DNA from: Psychrobacter sp. BI730
GTDB taxonomy: Bacteria; Pseudomonadota; Gammaproteobacteria; Pseudomonadales; Moraxellaceae
Assembly (NCBI RefSeq): GCF_013414195.1
Contig: NZ_JAATTV010000004.1
Location: 124,001 to 188,000, forward strand
Direction: 5' to 3'
Length of the DNA stretch: 64,000 nt
Shown here: piece after piece, positions 9,164 through 18,804 of the stretch
How the letters are laid out: every line of letters begins with the position of its first letter
How positions within the stretch are numbered: the stretch's first letter is position 1
The notes under the pieces: generated by a model
Database searches by the model: none
What the model was told of the DNA's origin: nothing
What the model saw: only the letters and a program-made list of their open reading frames with translations
Program-made: the position numbers and the translations under genes

Positions 9164-10246
9164 TTATACTGTACGGCGTGTAGCCAAACTATTTAAGATA
9201 TTTTTAGCATCGCCCCAACGTGTTGCTGAGCTGTTTGCTCCTAAGATAACGATAATCGCAGGACGATTATTGACCCGAGTTTCCATTACCACACAACGTC
9301 CGGCTTCATTGATAAAGCCTGTCTTAGAGATACCGATTGGATAGCTGCCGTCACGGACCAACGTGCTGGTATTACTGGCTTTATAGGTACGGTTACCACT
9401 TGAGTAGTTTGAGACAAAAAAGTCATAGCTCTTAGTAGTAGAAAAACGACGAATAACATCATAATTACCAGCAGCACGTACCATCTTGACCAAATCTTTT
9501 GAAGAAGCTACGTTGCGCTTATCAAGTCCAGTTGGATCACCAAAAAATGCCGTATTCATGCCCAAGTCTTGTGCTTTACGATTCATCGCACGCATGAAGG
9601 CATCATAGCCACCTGGGTAATTACGCGCTAAACTCTTCGCTGCTGGATTTTCAGACTTCATCAACGCCATCAATAGCATCTCAGCGCGGTTTAAACGATC
9701 ACCTGATTTCAAACGTGAGCTTGCACGCTTAGGACCAACAAAATCCTCTGGATCAAGCGTGATTTCTTCACGCATATCAAGGCCTGCATCCAATACGACC
9801 ATAGCCGTCATAACCTTGGTGATACTGGCCATTGGGCGCGCGATATCAGCATCTTTTTCGTAGATAGATTCGCCAGTTTCAGCATCGATCACCGCAACAC
9901 TACGTGAATCGGTGCTAATCGGAATCATATCACTGCTACCGAAAGCCCCACGATAGGTTGTGTTATAGCGAGCATTATTAGTGTTATTACTACTAGCAAA
10001 ACTATTAGTATTCGTAATATTGGTAGTACCATAGCCATTATCGACTTTCTTAATAGCAGAGCCATTAGACTTGTACATTATGTTGCGGGCTTCAGACAAA
10101 CTATCAGCGCCGCCCCAACTCAGGCGTGCACTAGAGGCAGTGTCAGTGCTACCATTAATTGTAAGCGCGGCTTGTGCAACACTGCCCAAACTCAATGAAA
10201 TCATAGCAGCGATCAATTGCTGTTTGGTTAATGGTAGTTGCTTCAT
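9164..10246 (-). CDS. pbpG: D-alanyl-D-alanine endopeptidase, PBP7/PbpG-like (peptidase S11)
   Basis: 360 residues with a Sec signal peptide (cleavage near SVAQA-AL, residue 27). The penicillin-binding motifs are all present: SITK at 141-144 (nucleophile Ser141), SEN at 198-200 and KTG at 308-310. Such periplasmic enzymes cut or trim peptidoglycan cross-links. Residues 30-110 form an Asn/Ser/Thr-rich linker not typical of E. coli PBP7. AGGAGG lies four to five bases before the ATG. It could equally be called a DacA-type carboxypeptidase, but the lack of the C-terminal DacA domain favours PbpG. Confidence 0.85.
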   Translation of the reverse strand: MKQLPLTKQQLIAAMISLSLGSVAQAALTINGSTDTASSARLSWGGADSLSEARNIMYKSNGSAIKKVDNGYGTTNITNTNSFASSNNTNNARYNTTYRGAFGSSDMIPISTDSRSVAVIDAETGESIYEKDADIARPMASITKVMTAMVVLDAGLDMREEITLDPEDFVGPKRASSRLKSGDRLNRAEMLLMALMKSENPAAKSLARNYPGGYDAFMRAMNRKAQDLGMNTAFFGDPTGLDKRNVASSKDLVKMVRAAGNYDVIRRFSTTKSYDFFVSNYSSGNRTYKASNTSTLVRDGSYPIGISKTGFINEAGRCVVMETRVNNRPAIIVILGANSSATRWGDAKNILNSLATRRTV

Positions 10247-10544
10247 TATGCCTCCTGCTGTCGCTATTACGCCAGTTACATATTGTCTGACGCCAAAAAC
10301 GTACGTAGCGTTTATAGATGTGTTTGTAAGTACTCACATAGAGCTTTTGTATTTTTAGTGTATCATGGTTTACATTTAAGTTTAATCTATCAAACTGATT
10401 TAGTAGTTTTTTTTGGCTTCATTCAAACTTTGCTACAACCAATTTATATTATAGAAACATCAATTCACACTGCAGCAATATAATTTAACTTCGAATGTTA
10501 TGATTACTCGTATTTTGTTATATTAATCAGCGGTATTTTGAATA

Positions 10545-10622
10545 TACAAAGATACAAAGATACAAAGATACAAAGATACAAAGATACAAAGATACAAAGA
10601 TACAAAGATACAAAGATACAAA
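10545..10622. repeat. Octanucleotide tandem repeat (TACAAAGA)n, about 9.75 copies
   Basis: Nine perfect, uninterrupted copies of TACAAAGA from 10545 to 10616, followed by a partial copy (TACAAA) before the sequence diverges. The array ends about 80 bases before the gacA-like start. A TATACT hexamer at 10648-10653 would place a -35 region (ATGGTT, 10625-10630) directly at the array edge. Perfect short repeats of this length are typical slipped-strand mutation sites. Confidence 0.95.
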
Positions 10623-10624
10623 CA

Positions 10625-10653
10625 ATGGTTGAAATATATTCGTTTTTTATACT
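10625..10653 (+). promoter_or_regulatory. Putative promoter of the gacA-pilS cluster beside the repeat array
   Basis: ATGGTT at 10625-10630, 17 bases, TATACT at 10648-10653. The -10 is good and the -35 is weak, which would suit activator- or upstream-sequence-dependent expression. The repeat array abuts the -35 directly. Confidence 0.35.
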
Positions 10654-10703
10654 ATTTGAACCTAATAAAGCGTTCATTCTGACAATCAATAAAGAGTATG
10701 GTT

Positions 10704-11339
10704 ATGATTAAAGTATTAGTGGTAGATGATCATGATTTGGTACGGATGGGCATTAGCCGTATGTTGTCAGACAGCCCCGATATTGAAGTGGTAGGTGAAG
10801 CAGACAGCGGTGATATGGCTATCAAACAAGCCAAACAATTACATCCTGATGTGATTTTGCTAGACGTCAACATGCCGAATATTGGCGGGCTTGAAGCAAC
10901 CAAACGTCTGATACAACTTGATATGGGTATCAAGATTTTGGCGGTCAGTAGTATGTCTGCACAGCCCTATCCCTCAATGCTGATCAAAGCAGGTGTCAAT
11001 GGTTACATTACCAAAGGCACGCCGCTTGATGAAATGATACGTGCGGTCAAAAAGATTTATCAAGGAGGTCGTTACTTCAGTCAGGATGTGGCTGAACAGT
11101 TAGCAGATGTTTTATTGTCTGATAATGCAAACTCACCTTTTGACTTATTAAGTGACAGAGAAAAACAAGTGGCCATGATGGTTGTTAATTGTCAAAGCCC
11201 TCAGCAAATAGCCGATCAATTATTTGTTAGCGTCAAAACTATTAATACGTATCGCTACCGTATCTATGAAAAAGTTGGGGTTGATAGCGATGTTAAATTG
11301 ACTCATTTGGCCATTCGCCATGGTCTGATTCAACCATAA
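10704..11339 (+). CDS. gacA: GacA/UvrY-type LuxR-family response regulator
   Basis: 211 residues: receiver domain (acidic pocket D8-D9, phospho-acceptor Asp54 in LLDVNMP) and a C-terminal LuxR helix-turn-helix (LSDREKQVAMM, then VSVKTINTYRYRIYEK). The overall match to GacA/UvrY, including ADSG and TYRYRI, is strong from memory. GacA regulators normally drive small RNAs that titrate CsrA/RsmA. I start at the second ATG (10704) because AAAGAG sits seven bases before it; the first ATG (10698) is only one base from it. The gene is followed after 25 bases by pilS, so the two are likely co-transcribed. The 8-bp repeat array upstream may switch its expression. Confidence 0.9.
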   Translation: MIKVLVVDDHDLVRMGISRMLSDSPDIEVVGEADSGDMAIKQAKQLHPDVILLDVNMPNIGGLEATKRLIQLDMGIKILAVSSMSAQPYPSMLIKAGVNGYITKGTPLDEMIRAVKKIYQGGRYFSQDVAEQLADVLLSDNANSPFDLLSDREKQVAMMVVNCQSPQQIADQLFVSVKTINTYRYRIYEKVGVDSDVKLTHLAIRHGLIQP

Positions 11340-11364
11340 AGCATCTACTTATTACGGCCAGTTT

Positions 11365-13134
11365 ATGAAATCTGCTACTACCAACATTAGGTCTGTCATT
11401 ACTCACTACGTATATGATGAAGATACGCTGCCTTTACCACAATTGCGTAAGTTAGGACTGATTTATAATAGCTATCGTTTCGTTGTTAGCCTGTTCTCTA
11501 TGCTCATGCTATACATCTCTGCTCGTACTGACGGCAGTGCCTCCCTACCCAGCTTTTTGCAGCAAACCACTTTAAGTTTTTATATGCTGTTAAGCTTGAT
11601 ACTGCTTGGGCTATTTTATGTTGTTAGAAAACATATGCGCCGCCAACTGGCATTCGGACTGGCCTTAGACGTTATTATATTAAGTCTGCTGCTCTACACG
11701 ACAGGTAACCCTGATTTGCAGTTAACCATGCTATACATGGTGGTCGTCGCAGCTAGCTTTATGCTACTACATGGTTCACAAGCGCTAGTTATTACTTTAC
11801 TTGCCATCATTCTCGTTATTTATCAGCAATTTTTCTACGCTATTGCTAATAGCATGAGTCTAGCTAATCTAGGTGATGCGCTACTGATGTCAGCGAGTTT
11901 TTTGGCAGTGGGCGGTTTGAGTTGGTCTATCTCTCAACGATTGGTACAGCTTGAAAAAGTCGCGGCAAACCATGCTAAGGAAGTCGAGCGACTAAACGTG
12001 ATCAATCAAGAGGTTATCACGCAGATGGTGAATGGTGTTATTGTTATCGATAAGCAACATATTGTCTTAGCAAATCTTGCCGCACATCAGTTGCTGAGCC
12101 TTTCATTTGTCACGCCTGCCACACCTACCACAGCGCAGAATACCTTTGAAGATGTGAAAGAGACTCAAAACAAAGCGCTTCTCTCTAATTTCGAGCAGCA
12201 ACTCAATAAGCAGCATTCCCAGTTATTTAATGCCTGCTTGTCGGTAGCATCTGGGCAGTCACGCGCTTTTACCTACGATGTTCCGGCTGTGGCAAATGCC
12301 TCAATATTTGGCAAATTACGCGTACAGATTATTCCACTAAAAGACGATAGCAAACTTGTCATATTAGAAGATTTACGCCGTGAGCAAGCCAGTGCTCAAC
12401 AGTTGAAACTGGCTTCTTTAGGGCAATTAACTGCCAGTATTGCCCACGAAATCAGAAACCCATTAGCAGCGATATCGCAAGCCAGCCAGCTATTAATAGA
12501 AGATGTTGCAGAACAAATGGAAGATGACAGTGCATTAACAAGTGAATCGAATGCTGCCATGACCGGCAACCATGAGCTTTATGAAATGATATTTTCACAG
12601 ACAAAACGTGTAAACCGTATCATCGAAGATATTTTAAAGCTGTCTCGTCAGCAGACGGCTACCCAGCAGGTGCTCGAGTTAGCTGAATGGATGCCATCGT
12701 TTTTGGAGAATTACTTTCAAGGACACGACATTTTTCTACGAATAAAAACCAAACCCATCATATCATTTGATACTCATCAGTTAGAGCAGATATTGATCAA
12801 CTTAATTAATAATGGCCTGCGTTATAGTAGCTATTCTCATCCTCATGCTTATGTAGAAATCGACATTTACTGCGCAGACAACGATGTTATAATCGATATA
12901 TTAGATAATGGTAATGGTGTTAGTGCTGGAAATTTAGAACTTTTGTTCGATCCATTTTTTACAACAGATAAAGCTGGTACAGGGCTAGGGCTCTATTTAT
13001 CACAAGCATTTTGTGAAGCCAATCAAGCACGTTTACTCTATATTCCTGAACATGAGAAAACATGCTTTCGATTAATTGTACCTTCTATTAAATCTGATAA
13101 TAAATTTCAAACTATCGAAGAAAATCTTACCTAA
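11365..13134 (+). CDS. pilS: PilS-like membrane sensor histidine kinase
   Basis: 589 residues. About six hydrophobic segments occupy residues 35-190, followed by a coiled linker and PAS-like region (200-350), a dimerisation/phospho-acceptor domain with His361 (LGQLTASIAHEIRNPLAAISQASQLL, quoted in parts) and an ATPase domain with N box (LINLINNGLRYS), DNGNG and GTGLGLYLSQ. This matches PilS, which controls type IV pilin transcription through PilR. Longer than Pseudomonas PilS: extra residues lie in the PAS region (about 245-300) and between the H box and the next helix (about 380-405). Only a weak ribosome-binding site is seen. It follows the gacA-like gene by 25 bases and precedes pilR by 78. 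Confidence 0.88.
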   Translation: MKSATTNIRSVITHYVYDEDTLPLPQLRKLGLIYNSYRFVVSLFSMLMLYISARTDGSASLPSFLQQTTLSFYMLLSLILLGLFYVVRKHMRRQLAFGLALDVIILSLLLYTTGNPDLQLTMLYMVVVAASFMLLHGSQALVITLLAIILVIYQQFFYAIANSMSLANLGDALLMSASFLAVGGLSWSISQRLVQLEKVAANHAKEVERLNVINQEVITQMVNGVIVIDKQHIVLANLAAHQLLSLSFVTPATPTTAQNTFEDVKETQNKALLSNFEQQLNKQHSQLFNACLSVASGQSRAFTYDVPAVANASIFGKLRVQIIPLKDDSKLVILEDLRREQASAQQLKLASLGQLTASIAHEIRNPLAAISQASQLLIEDVAEQMEDDSALTSESNAAMTGNHELYEMIFSQTKRVNRIIEDILKLSRQQTATQQVLELAEWMPSFLENYFQGHDIFLRIKTKPIISFDTHQLEQILINLINNGLRYSSYSHPHAYVEIDIYCADNDVIIDILDNGNGVSAGNLELLFDPFFTTDKAGTGLGLYLSQAFCEANQARLLYIPEHEKTCFRLIVPSIKSDNKFQTIEENLT

Positions 13135-13212
13135 ATTTACCTTTTGAAAGCTATTACGCCCATTTAGACCCAGATATTGATTTTATAGCCATAAAATACA
13201 ATGAGATGATGT

Positions 13213-14925
13213 ATGACAACAACTGCGCTAGTCGTCGATGATGAAGTAGATTTATGTCGATTGATGCAAATTACCTTGACTAAAATGGGTATCAAAAGTG
13301 ATGTGGCTTATACATTGTCGCAAGCAAGAACATTTTGGCAAGACAATGACTACGATTTCTGTCTGACGGATTTAAAACTGCCAGATGGCTCGGGACTTGA
13401 GCTGGTAAAAGAAATTAGCAATAGCTCTAATATTCCAATAGCGGTGATTACGGCTCATGGCAGCATGGATTTAGCTATTGAGGCATTAAAGCTTGGTGCC
13501 TTTGATTTTGTCAATAAACCGCTAGAACTACCACGTTTGCGCCAACTGGTAGAGAATGCCATAAAAGTTATTCATCAAGATAACGAAGTACAGGCTGCAC
13601 CGGAATGCTCTCCTGAACAAAAAATGCTAGATAGTAGATTGATTGGTAATTCTGCTGTCATGCATCCCCTCAAAAATACTATTTTAAAGCTAGCACGCTC
13701 ACAGGCACCTGTGTTTTTATCGGGCGCTTCTGGCACAGGCAAAGAAGTGGTCGCCAGATTGATCCATGATTTAAGTCCACGGCGTGATGGCAGCTTTGTA
13801 CCAGTGAACTGCGGTGCGATACCATCGGAGTTAATGGAGTCGGAGTTTTTTGGTCATAAAAAAGGCAGCTTTACAGGGGCTGTCGCTGATAAACAAGGCT
13901 TATTCCAACAAGCCAATGGTGGCACGCTATTTTTAGATGAAGTGGCAGATTTACCTTTAGCCATGCAGGTTAAATTGTTACGTGCCATTCAAGAAAAAAC
14001 AGTAAGGGCAATTGGTGATACAAAAGAAGTGCCAGTAGACATCCGTATTTTGTCTGCCACTCACAAAGACCTGAGCCAATTGGTACAAGATGGTGCATTT
14101 CGACAAGACTTATATTATCGCATCAATGTCATTGAGCTAAAGCTTCCAACGCTTAATGCACGCCGTGATGATATTCCTGTATTAGCAGACCACTTTTTGG
14201 CGATGATCGCCGATGACTGGCAATTAGAGTCGCCGCCGTCATTGACGATGGAAGCCTGCGAACGCTTACAACGCCACGATTTTGCGGGTAATGTCCGTGA
14301 ACTACGCAACTTGTTGGAGCGTGCAGTTACGTTAGCTGAAACCTCATACATTGACGTTAGTCATTTAGGTCTTCCTGACATTGAACCTGAGCTTGTAGAT
14401 ATACAAGAGCAAAATCATAGCTCAGCTGTCGATAGCTCTGATCTACCTGCTCGTAACGTAGAAAATCAAATAGACGTTCAATCTACAGTCCAATCAACAA
14501 AGGACGATGAGCAAGTCATTCCATCTAGCAATATGGCGAGGCCGGTTGAGCAAAGAGCTATCAATTTACATCTCTATCGTACTAACACCAACCATTACCC
14601 ATCAATGGTGCAGCATTCGTCAGCTAGTAATGACAGTTCGTCAACCAACGTAGCAAGTACTCATGACGAAGAGTCGCTCCTTGACTCCAACGTCCAACAA
14701 GAAACATCTAAAGACATATCGGGTTTACAAGAATTGTTTGACGGTCAATTACCGCCTCAAGGGTTAGAACATTATTTGCAGGAACAAGAAAAGCAGCTGA
14801 TTATCACGGCACTCAAACAAACTGGCTGGAACAAAACCCAAGCAGCTGAATTATTAGGAACCACCTTTCGCTCTTTACGCTACCGTATGAAAAAGCTCGA
14901 AATTTCTGAAGATGCGTTCGACTAG
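13213..14925 (+). CDS. pilR: PilR-like sigma-54-dependent response regulator
   Basis: 570 residues: receiver domain (Asp53 in CLTDLKLPDGSG), AAA+ sigma-54 activation domain (Walker A GASGTGKE at 171-178, GSFTGA loop contacting sigma-54, Walker B GGTLFLDEVADL) and a C-terminal Fis-type helix-turn-helix (NKTQAAELLGTTFRSLRYRMKKL). PilR activates pilA from a sigma-54 promoter. Pseudomonas PilR has about 445 residues; the excess here is a Ser/Asn/Gln-rich insert of about 110 residues (about 393-502) between the AAA+ and DNA-binding domains. A hairpin terminator follows and overlaps the end of the convergent ctpA gene. Confidence 0.93.
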   Translation: MTTTALVVDDEVDLCRLMQITLTKMGIKSDVAYTLSQARTFWQDNDYDFCLTDLKLPDGSGLELVKEISNSSNIPIAVITAHGSMDLAIEALKLGAFDFVNKPLELPRLRQLVENAIKVIHQDNEVQAAPECSPEQKMLDSRLIGNSAVMHPLKNTILKLARSQAPVFLSGASGTGKEVVARLIHDLSPRRDGSFVPVNCGAIPSELMESEFFGHKKGSFTGAVADKQGLFQQANGGTLFLDEVADLPLAMQVKLLRAIQEKTVRAIGDTKEVPVDIRILSATHKDLSQLVQDGAFRQDLYYRINVIELKLPTLNARRDDIPVLADHFLAMIADDWQLESPPSLTMEACERLQRHDFAGNVRELRNLLERAVTLAETSYIDVSHLGLPDIEPELVDIQEQNHSSAVDSSDLPARNVENQIDVQSTVQSTKDDEQVIPSSNMARPVEQRAINLHLYRTNTNHYPSMVQHSSASNDSSSTNVASTHDEESLLDSNVQQETSKDISGLQELFDGQLPPQGLEHYLQEQEKQLIITALKQTGWNKTQAAELLGTTFRSLRYRMKKLEISEDAFD

Positions 14926-14985
14926 TTTCTTTTGAACGTCATCATCAAATATTTTTAAGCGTTGAATGGTATGTACTGTTAATTG

Positions 14986-15022
14986 AATGCTACGAAATTC
15001 TATTCTTTCGTAGCATTTTTTC
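14986..15022 (+). terminator. Terminator of pilR overlapping the 3' end of ctpA
   Basis: Stem AATGCTACGAAA/TTTCGTAGCATT around an eight-base loop, then a T run on the plus strand. The right arm lies inside the last codons of the minus-strand ctpA gene (stop at 15000). Confidence 0.8.
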
Positions 15023-16481
15023 TAACAAAGCGAATACCCGAATCAAGCGCACGCGCCTTTACTAATTCTAAAGCTTGCTGCTCCCACGTGTTCTCGCTGC
15101 CTGATAAGGTCACATCAGGCTCTACACCGAACTCATCTATTTGTTTGCCTGCTGCCGTCATATAATTGGCCACAGTCAATTTGACGGCTTGCTCATCGTT
15201 TAACGGTATGACTGATTGTACTGAGCCCTTACCATAGCTAACTTCACCGATAATAGTAGCGCGTTTTTGTGCTTGTAAACTACTGGCAAGCACCTCTGCT
15301 GCTGATGCTGAATAGCGATTTTGTAATACCACTAATGGCAAAGGCTTAAGTATCGCATCACCTTGGGTCGATAGTACGCGTGATTTATTTTGACGTGCTT
15401 GCACCTGCACTACATCGGTATCATCCATAAATAAACTGGCCACGCTCACTGCTGATGTCAGTACGCCACCTGGATTATCACGCATATCTAGTAAAATTCC
15501 TGATATCGGAGCGTTTAGGTTAATTAAACCTTCTAGTAATTTCTCACGGCTGTTGTTTTGAAACGCCGGTAATTTGACAATGGCAATACCATCAACCAGT
15601 TTGGTCTCGATAATCTGCGGATGACTATTATTACGCTGCAACGTCGTTGTGTGCTTACGGCGGCCAGCTTTGGAAGTAATAATATCTACCTGCGTACCGG
15701 CAATACCCGTTAAGAGCTGCTCAACATCATTGACCTGTCGCCCTTCGTCTAGCTTAAACTCATCAACTTGATGCAAATAATCACCAACTGCGATGCCTTT
15801 TTTGTCTGCAGGTGAATCATCGATAACCTCTGTCACGACCCAATAGCCCGCCTCTGGCTGGTAATTAACCTTAATACCAATATCACCAACGTCGCCCTCA
15901 GTAAAAGCACGCAGGTTCTCATAAGCTTCTGCATCCAAAAACTCAGCATGGCTATCAAGTTTGGTCAGCATACCGCTCATCGCATTGCTAAACAACTCTT
16001 CGTCATTGACCGCATCAACGTATTGACGACGTACTAAATCCACCACCGCCACAAATGTCTTTAGCGTCTCAGGAGAGATAGCATTTAGCGAAACTTGTGC
16101 AACTTCTGCTGGAATCTCCGTATCAATATCATCGGCATCATCTGTTAGCGCGCTTTCATCTGGCACACTATCTATCGAGTCATCTGGCTCATCGGCAACA
16201 TCTAACATATCAGCAATGTTAGATAAATTATCAGCGTCGTTTTCATCCGCTATCTCATCTGCATTTAGACTAATGAGCTGTAGACCATTCGTAGGATTAT
16301 CATTATTTGTAGAAGCTCCCACTGCTGCTTGTGCATTTACGCTAATCGCACAACCAAGCACACCTATTAAAATTGCAGGCTGCAAAACCTTGGACGCGAC
16401 GGATGCCTTCTCTACTGATTTACTTAACCCTTTGAATAAAAAAGAACGTGCGAAAGAAATAGGCTGCATAAAAGAACTCAT
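15000..16481 (-). CDS. ctpA: C-terminal processing peptidase (S41 family, CtpA-like)
   Basis: About 493 residues. A long N-terminal region ends in a signal-like stretch (ILIGVLGCAISVNAQA), followed by a very acidic segment (about residues 60-115, Asp/Glu-rich), a PDZ domain (GDIGIKVNYQ ... VIDDSPADKKGI) and the S41 protease core with the catalytic Ser in RYSASAAEV and Lys in YGKGSVQS. CtpA-type proteases act in the periplasm on peptidoglycan hydrolases or lipoproteins. The start is uncertain: candidates are 16559, 16481 and 16469, and none has a strong ribosome-binding site; 16481 gives a plausible leader. It lies downstream of gpmI, as in many proteobacteria. Confidence 0.88.
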   Translation of the reverse strand: MSSFMQPISFARSFLFKGLSKSVEKASVASKVLQPAILIGVLGCAISVNAQAAVGASTNNDNPTNGLQLISLNADEIADENDADNLSNIADMLDVADEPDDSIDSVPDESALTDDADDIDTEIPAEVAQVSLNAISPETLKTFVAVVDLVRRQYVDAVNDEELFSNAMSGMLTKLDSHAEFLDAEAYENLRAFTEGDVGDIGIKVNYQPEAGYWVVTEVIDDSPADKKGIAVGDYLHQVDEFKLDEGRQVNDVEQLLTGIAGTQVDIITSKAGRRKHTTTLQRNNSHPQIIETKLVDGIAIVKLPAFQNNSREKLLEGLINLNAPISGILLDMRDNPGGVLTSAVSVASLFMDDTDVVQVQARQNKSRVLSTQGDAILKPLPLVVLQNRYSASAAEVLASSLQAQKRATIIGEVSYGKGSVQSVIPLNDEQAVKLTVANYMTAAGKQIDEFGVEPDVTLSGSENTWEQQALELVKARALDSGIRFVRKNATKE

Positions 16482-16592
16482 TTGAATAATAGAGAATGCG
16501 AATTTATCGTTATATAGCGATTTATAAGATAGCACCAAACGCATATTTCGAACTAGCATAGTATTGCAAGTAAATTAAGTAAAATGTATCAC

Positions 16593-16631
16593 AAAAAAAG
16601 GAAAGGATAATAGGTTATCCTTTCCTTTTCG
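16593..16631 (-). terminator. Terminator of gpmI
   Basis: AAGGAAAGGATAA/TTATCCTTTCCTT around TAGG. The T run follows the stem on the minus strand, so it ends gpmI before ctpA. Confidence 0.85.
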
Positions 16632-16703
16632 ATATCTTCTAGTACAGCTGTCAAATCAGTATAAACCACAGTCATTCAAGTACTGTAGTTTAATTCGACT
16701 GAT

Positions 16704-18362
16704 CTAGACTGCTGGAACCAATAAGCTCTCACCTGTCATCTCAGCAGGGGCATCGACATTCATCAATGATAAAATAGTCGGCGCCACATCACTAAGTTTA
16801 CCGCCACGGCGTACTTGCAGCTTTTGGTCACCTACGTAAATTAATGGTACATGTTCTGTCGTATGCTGTGTATGCACTTGACCACTTTCATAGTCTTGCA
16901 TCTGCTCGCAGTTACCATGATCGGCTGTGATAAGCATATCACCACCAGCAGCACGCACCGCTGACTCGATACGGCCAACACATACATCTAAAGCCTCTAC
17001 CGCTTTTACCGCTGCATCAAAGATACCTGTGTGTCCAACCATATCACCATTGGCATAATTGACCACCAATACATCATAATTACCAGACTCAATCGCTTCT
17101 ACTAATTTATCAGTGACTTCAGGTGCACTCATCTCAGGCTGTAGATCATAAGTCGCAACGTCTGGAGATGGCACTAATATACGGGTCTCGCCCTGATACT
17201 CTTCTTCGCGGCCGCCACTAAAGAAAAACGTCACATGCGCATATTTTTCAGTTTCAGCGATACGCAGCTGGGTTTTTCCTTGATCCTGCAAGTACTCTCC
17301 CAATGTGTTGGCCAGAGACGTTGGGTAGTAAGCAATGGTGGTTTTTGGATTGTCAGCTAGGACATCTGAATACTTAGTTAACATCACAAATGCCGCCAGC
17401 TTTGGCTGTTTTTGACGCGCAAATCCAGAAAACTCATGATCTGGCAGAACAAACGCTTGGGCAAGCTCACGAGCACGGTCAGCACGGAAATTCATAAAAA
17501 TAAGGGCGTCGTTATCATTGACAGTATATGGCACTTCATCACGTCCAATTACAGTCGTTGGACTGACAAACTCATCGGTCTCACGCGCTTTATAAGCAGC
17601 TTGAACAGCGCCATCTGCCCGTGTCGATAGACGATCAGCTTTCCCTTCAGTAATCAGCTCATAAGCTTTTTGCACTCTATCCCAACGATTGTCACGATCC
17701 ATTGCATAGTAGCGACCGATGATACTTGCAATCTGTACGCGGCCACCTTCGTAATGAGCATTCAATTTATCAATATAGTCGCGCAGACGATTGATGTACT
17801 TATCAGCAGATTTAGGCGGGGTATCACGGCCATCTAAGAAACAATGAATAAAGACATTCTTGGCACCATGGACCAATGCTGAATGACACATGCCTTCGAT
17901 ATGGTCTTGATGTGAGTGGACGCCGCCATCAGAGAGCAAGCCCATAATATGGACGTTACCGCCACGCTCATTAGCCGCTTTTACGGCATTGACCAATGCT
18001 TCATTTTTATAGAATTCACGATTGGCCAACTCACTTGAGATACGTGTTGAGTCCTGATAAAGAACACGCCCTGCGCCTAAGTTCATGTGACCGACTTCTG
18101 AATTACCAAACTGACCATCTGGCAAACCAACATCTTCCCCTGAAGCTGAAATAAGCCCATGAGGATATTGCTGATAAATCTTGTCTAAATTTGGCATATT
18201 GGCAGCAGCGATGGCGTTATCTTTATCTTCTTCACGATGACCAAAGCCGTCCAATATCATCAAGACATGCGGTATTTTTTTATTCTGTGCACCGTCTTGG
18301 TTATTGCTAAGCTGTGTTTTATTATTATCAATAGAGTCTGATGCTTGTTGGGTACTGGTCAT
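16704..18362 (-). CDS. gpmI: 2,3-bisphosphoglycerate-independent phosphoglycerate mutase
   Basis: 552 residues, Mn-dependent enzyme interconverting 3- and 2-phosphoglycerate in glycolysis/gluconeogenesis. Alkaline-phosphatase-like metal site residues are seen at LDGFG (Asp39), the catalytic Ser88 in FGNSEVGH, the substrate motif [11 protein letters not shown], and the C-terminal metal ligands in MVGHTG and [11 protein letters not shown] Gln/Asn/Ser-rich N-terminal tail of about 25 residues precedes the domain. GAGGAG is nine bases before the ATG. The 6S RNA gene is divergently placed upstream. Confidence 0.97.
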   Translation of the reverse strand: MTSTQQASDSIDNNKTQLSNNQDGAQNKKIPHVLMILDGFGHREEDKDNAIAAANMPNLDKIYQQYPHGLISASGEDVGLPDGQFGNSEVGHMNLGAGRVLYQDSTRISSELANREFYKNEALVNAVKAANERGGNVHIMGLLSDGGVHSHQDHIEGMCHSALVHGAKNVFIHCFLDGRDTPPKSADKYINRLRDYIDKLNAHYEGGRVQIASIIGRYYAMDRDNRWDRVQKAYELITEGKADRLSTRADGAVQAAYKARETDEFVSPTTVIGRDEVPYTVNDNDALIFMNFRADRARELAQAFVLPDHEFSGFARQKQPKLAAFVMLTKYSDVLADNPKTTIAYYPTSLANTLGEYLQDQGKTQLRIAETEKYAHVTFFFSGGREEEYQGETRILVPSPDVATYDLQPEMSAPEVTDKLVEAIESGNYDVLVVNYANGDMVGHTGIFDAAVKAVEALDVCVGRIESAVRAAGGDMLITADHGNCEQMQDYESGQVHTQHTTEHVPLIYVGDQKLQVRRGGKLSDVAPTILSLMNVDAPAEMTGESLLVPAV

Positions 18363-18577
18363 ATATTACCGCTCCTCGAGTGAATGAACGCCTATAATGC
18401 TGTGTAAGGGAATATAAAGCCCTCTATATTAACACACATCTTGAAATAGCTGAAAAACTGAGCATTTTTCGTGAGTTTATGAATAATTTTATAGGGTTAT
18501 CTTATGACGTTTTTTCTAGATAAGACAATATAAGTGCGGCCAACCAACCAAGCTACGTATCAATCTGTAATTCAGAC

Positions 18578-18606
18578 TTGCAATCACTCTTTTCATTGGT
18601 TAAGAT
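18578..18606 (+). promoter_or_regulatory. Sigma-70 promoter of the 6S RNA gene
   Basis: TTGCAA (18578-18583), 17 bases, TAAGAT (18601-18606). Transcription would start about 18611-18613, exactly at the 5' end of the predicted 6S RNA stem. Confidence 0.75.
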
Positions 18607-18610
18607 AAAA

Positions 18611-18804
18611 CTATTCTGAAGTGTTGGCTAGTAGATGTTTATTCCCTGAGCCGATAATGCTTTACCAGGATGTGGTACCTATTGTCTCATTGTGTATGCC
18701 TGCACCGCTTGCGGTGTATCAGGAAACCTGCAGAGATGATGACGCATCCGCCCTGAACTTCACGGTTCATGGGTCACCATCTTACAGCGGCACTTCGGTT
18801 GTTT
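18611..18804 (+). ncRNA. ssrS: 6S RNA
   Basis: This RNA mimics an open promoter and binds sigma-70 RNA polymerase, mostly in stationary phase. The conserved core CCCTGAGCCGATA (18645-18657), followed by an ACCAGGATGTGGT-like hairpin, is identical or near-identical to E. coli 6S RNA as I remember it. The 3' half has the corresponding CGCCCTGAACTTC, GGTTCATGGGT and TTACAGCGGCA blocks. The closing stem pairs CTGAAGTG (about 18615-18622) with CACTTCGG (18791-18798). A good sigma-70 promoter precedes it and a strong terminator follows. A 64-codon open frame across it is a coincidence. Exact ends are estimates. Confidence 0.9.

Noticed and set aside
10504-10689. Minus-strand 61-codon frame through the repeat array with a repeating CIFVSLYL pattern
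   Set aside because: The pattern is just the 8-bp repeat translated (three units per eight codons); no ribosome-binding site and no recognisable protein.
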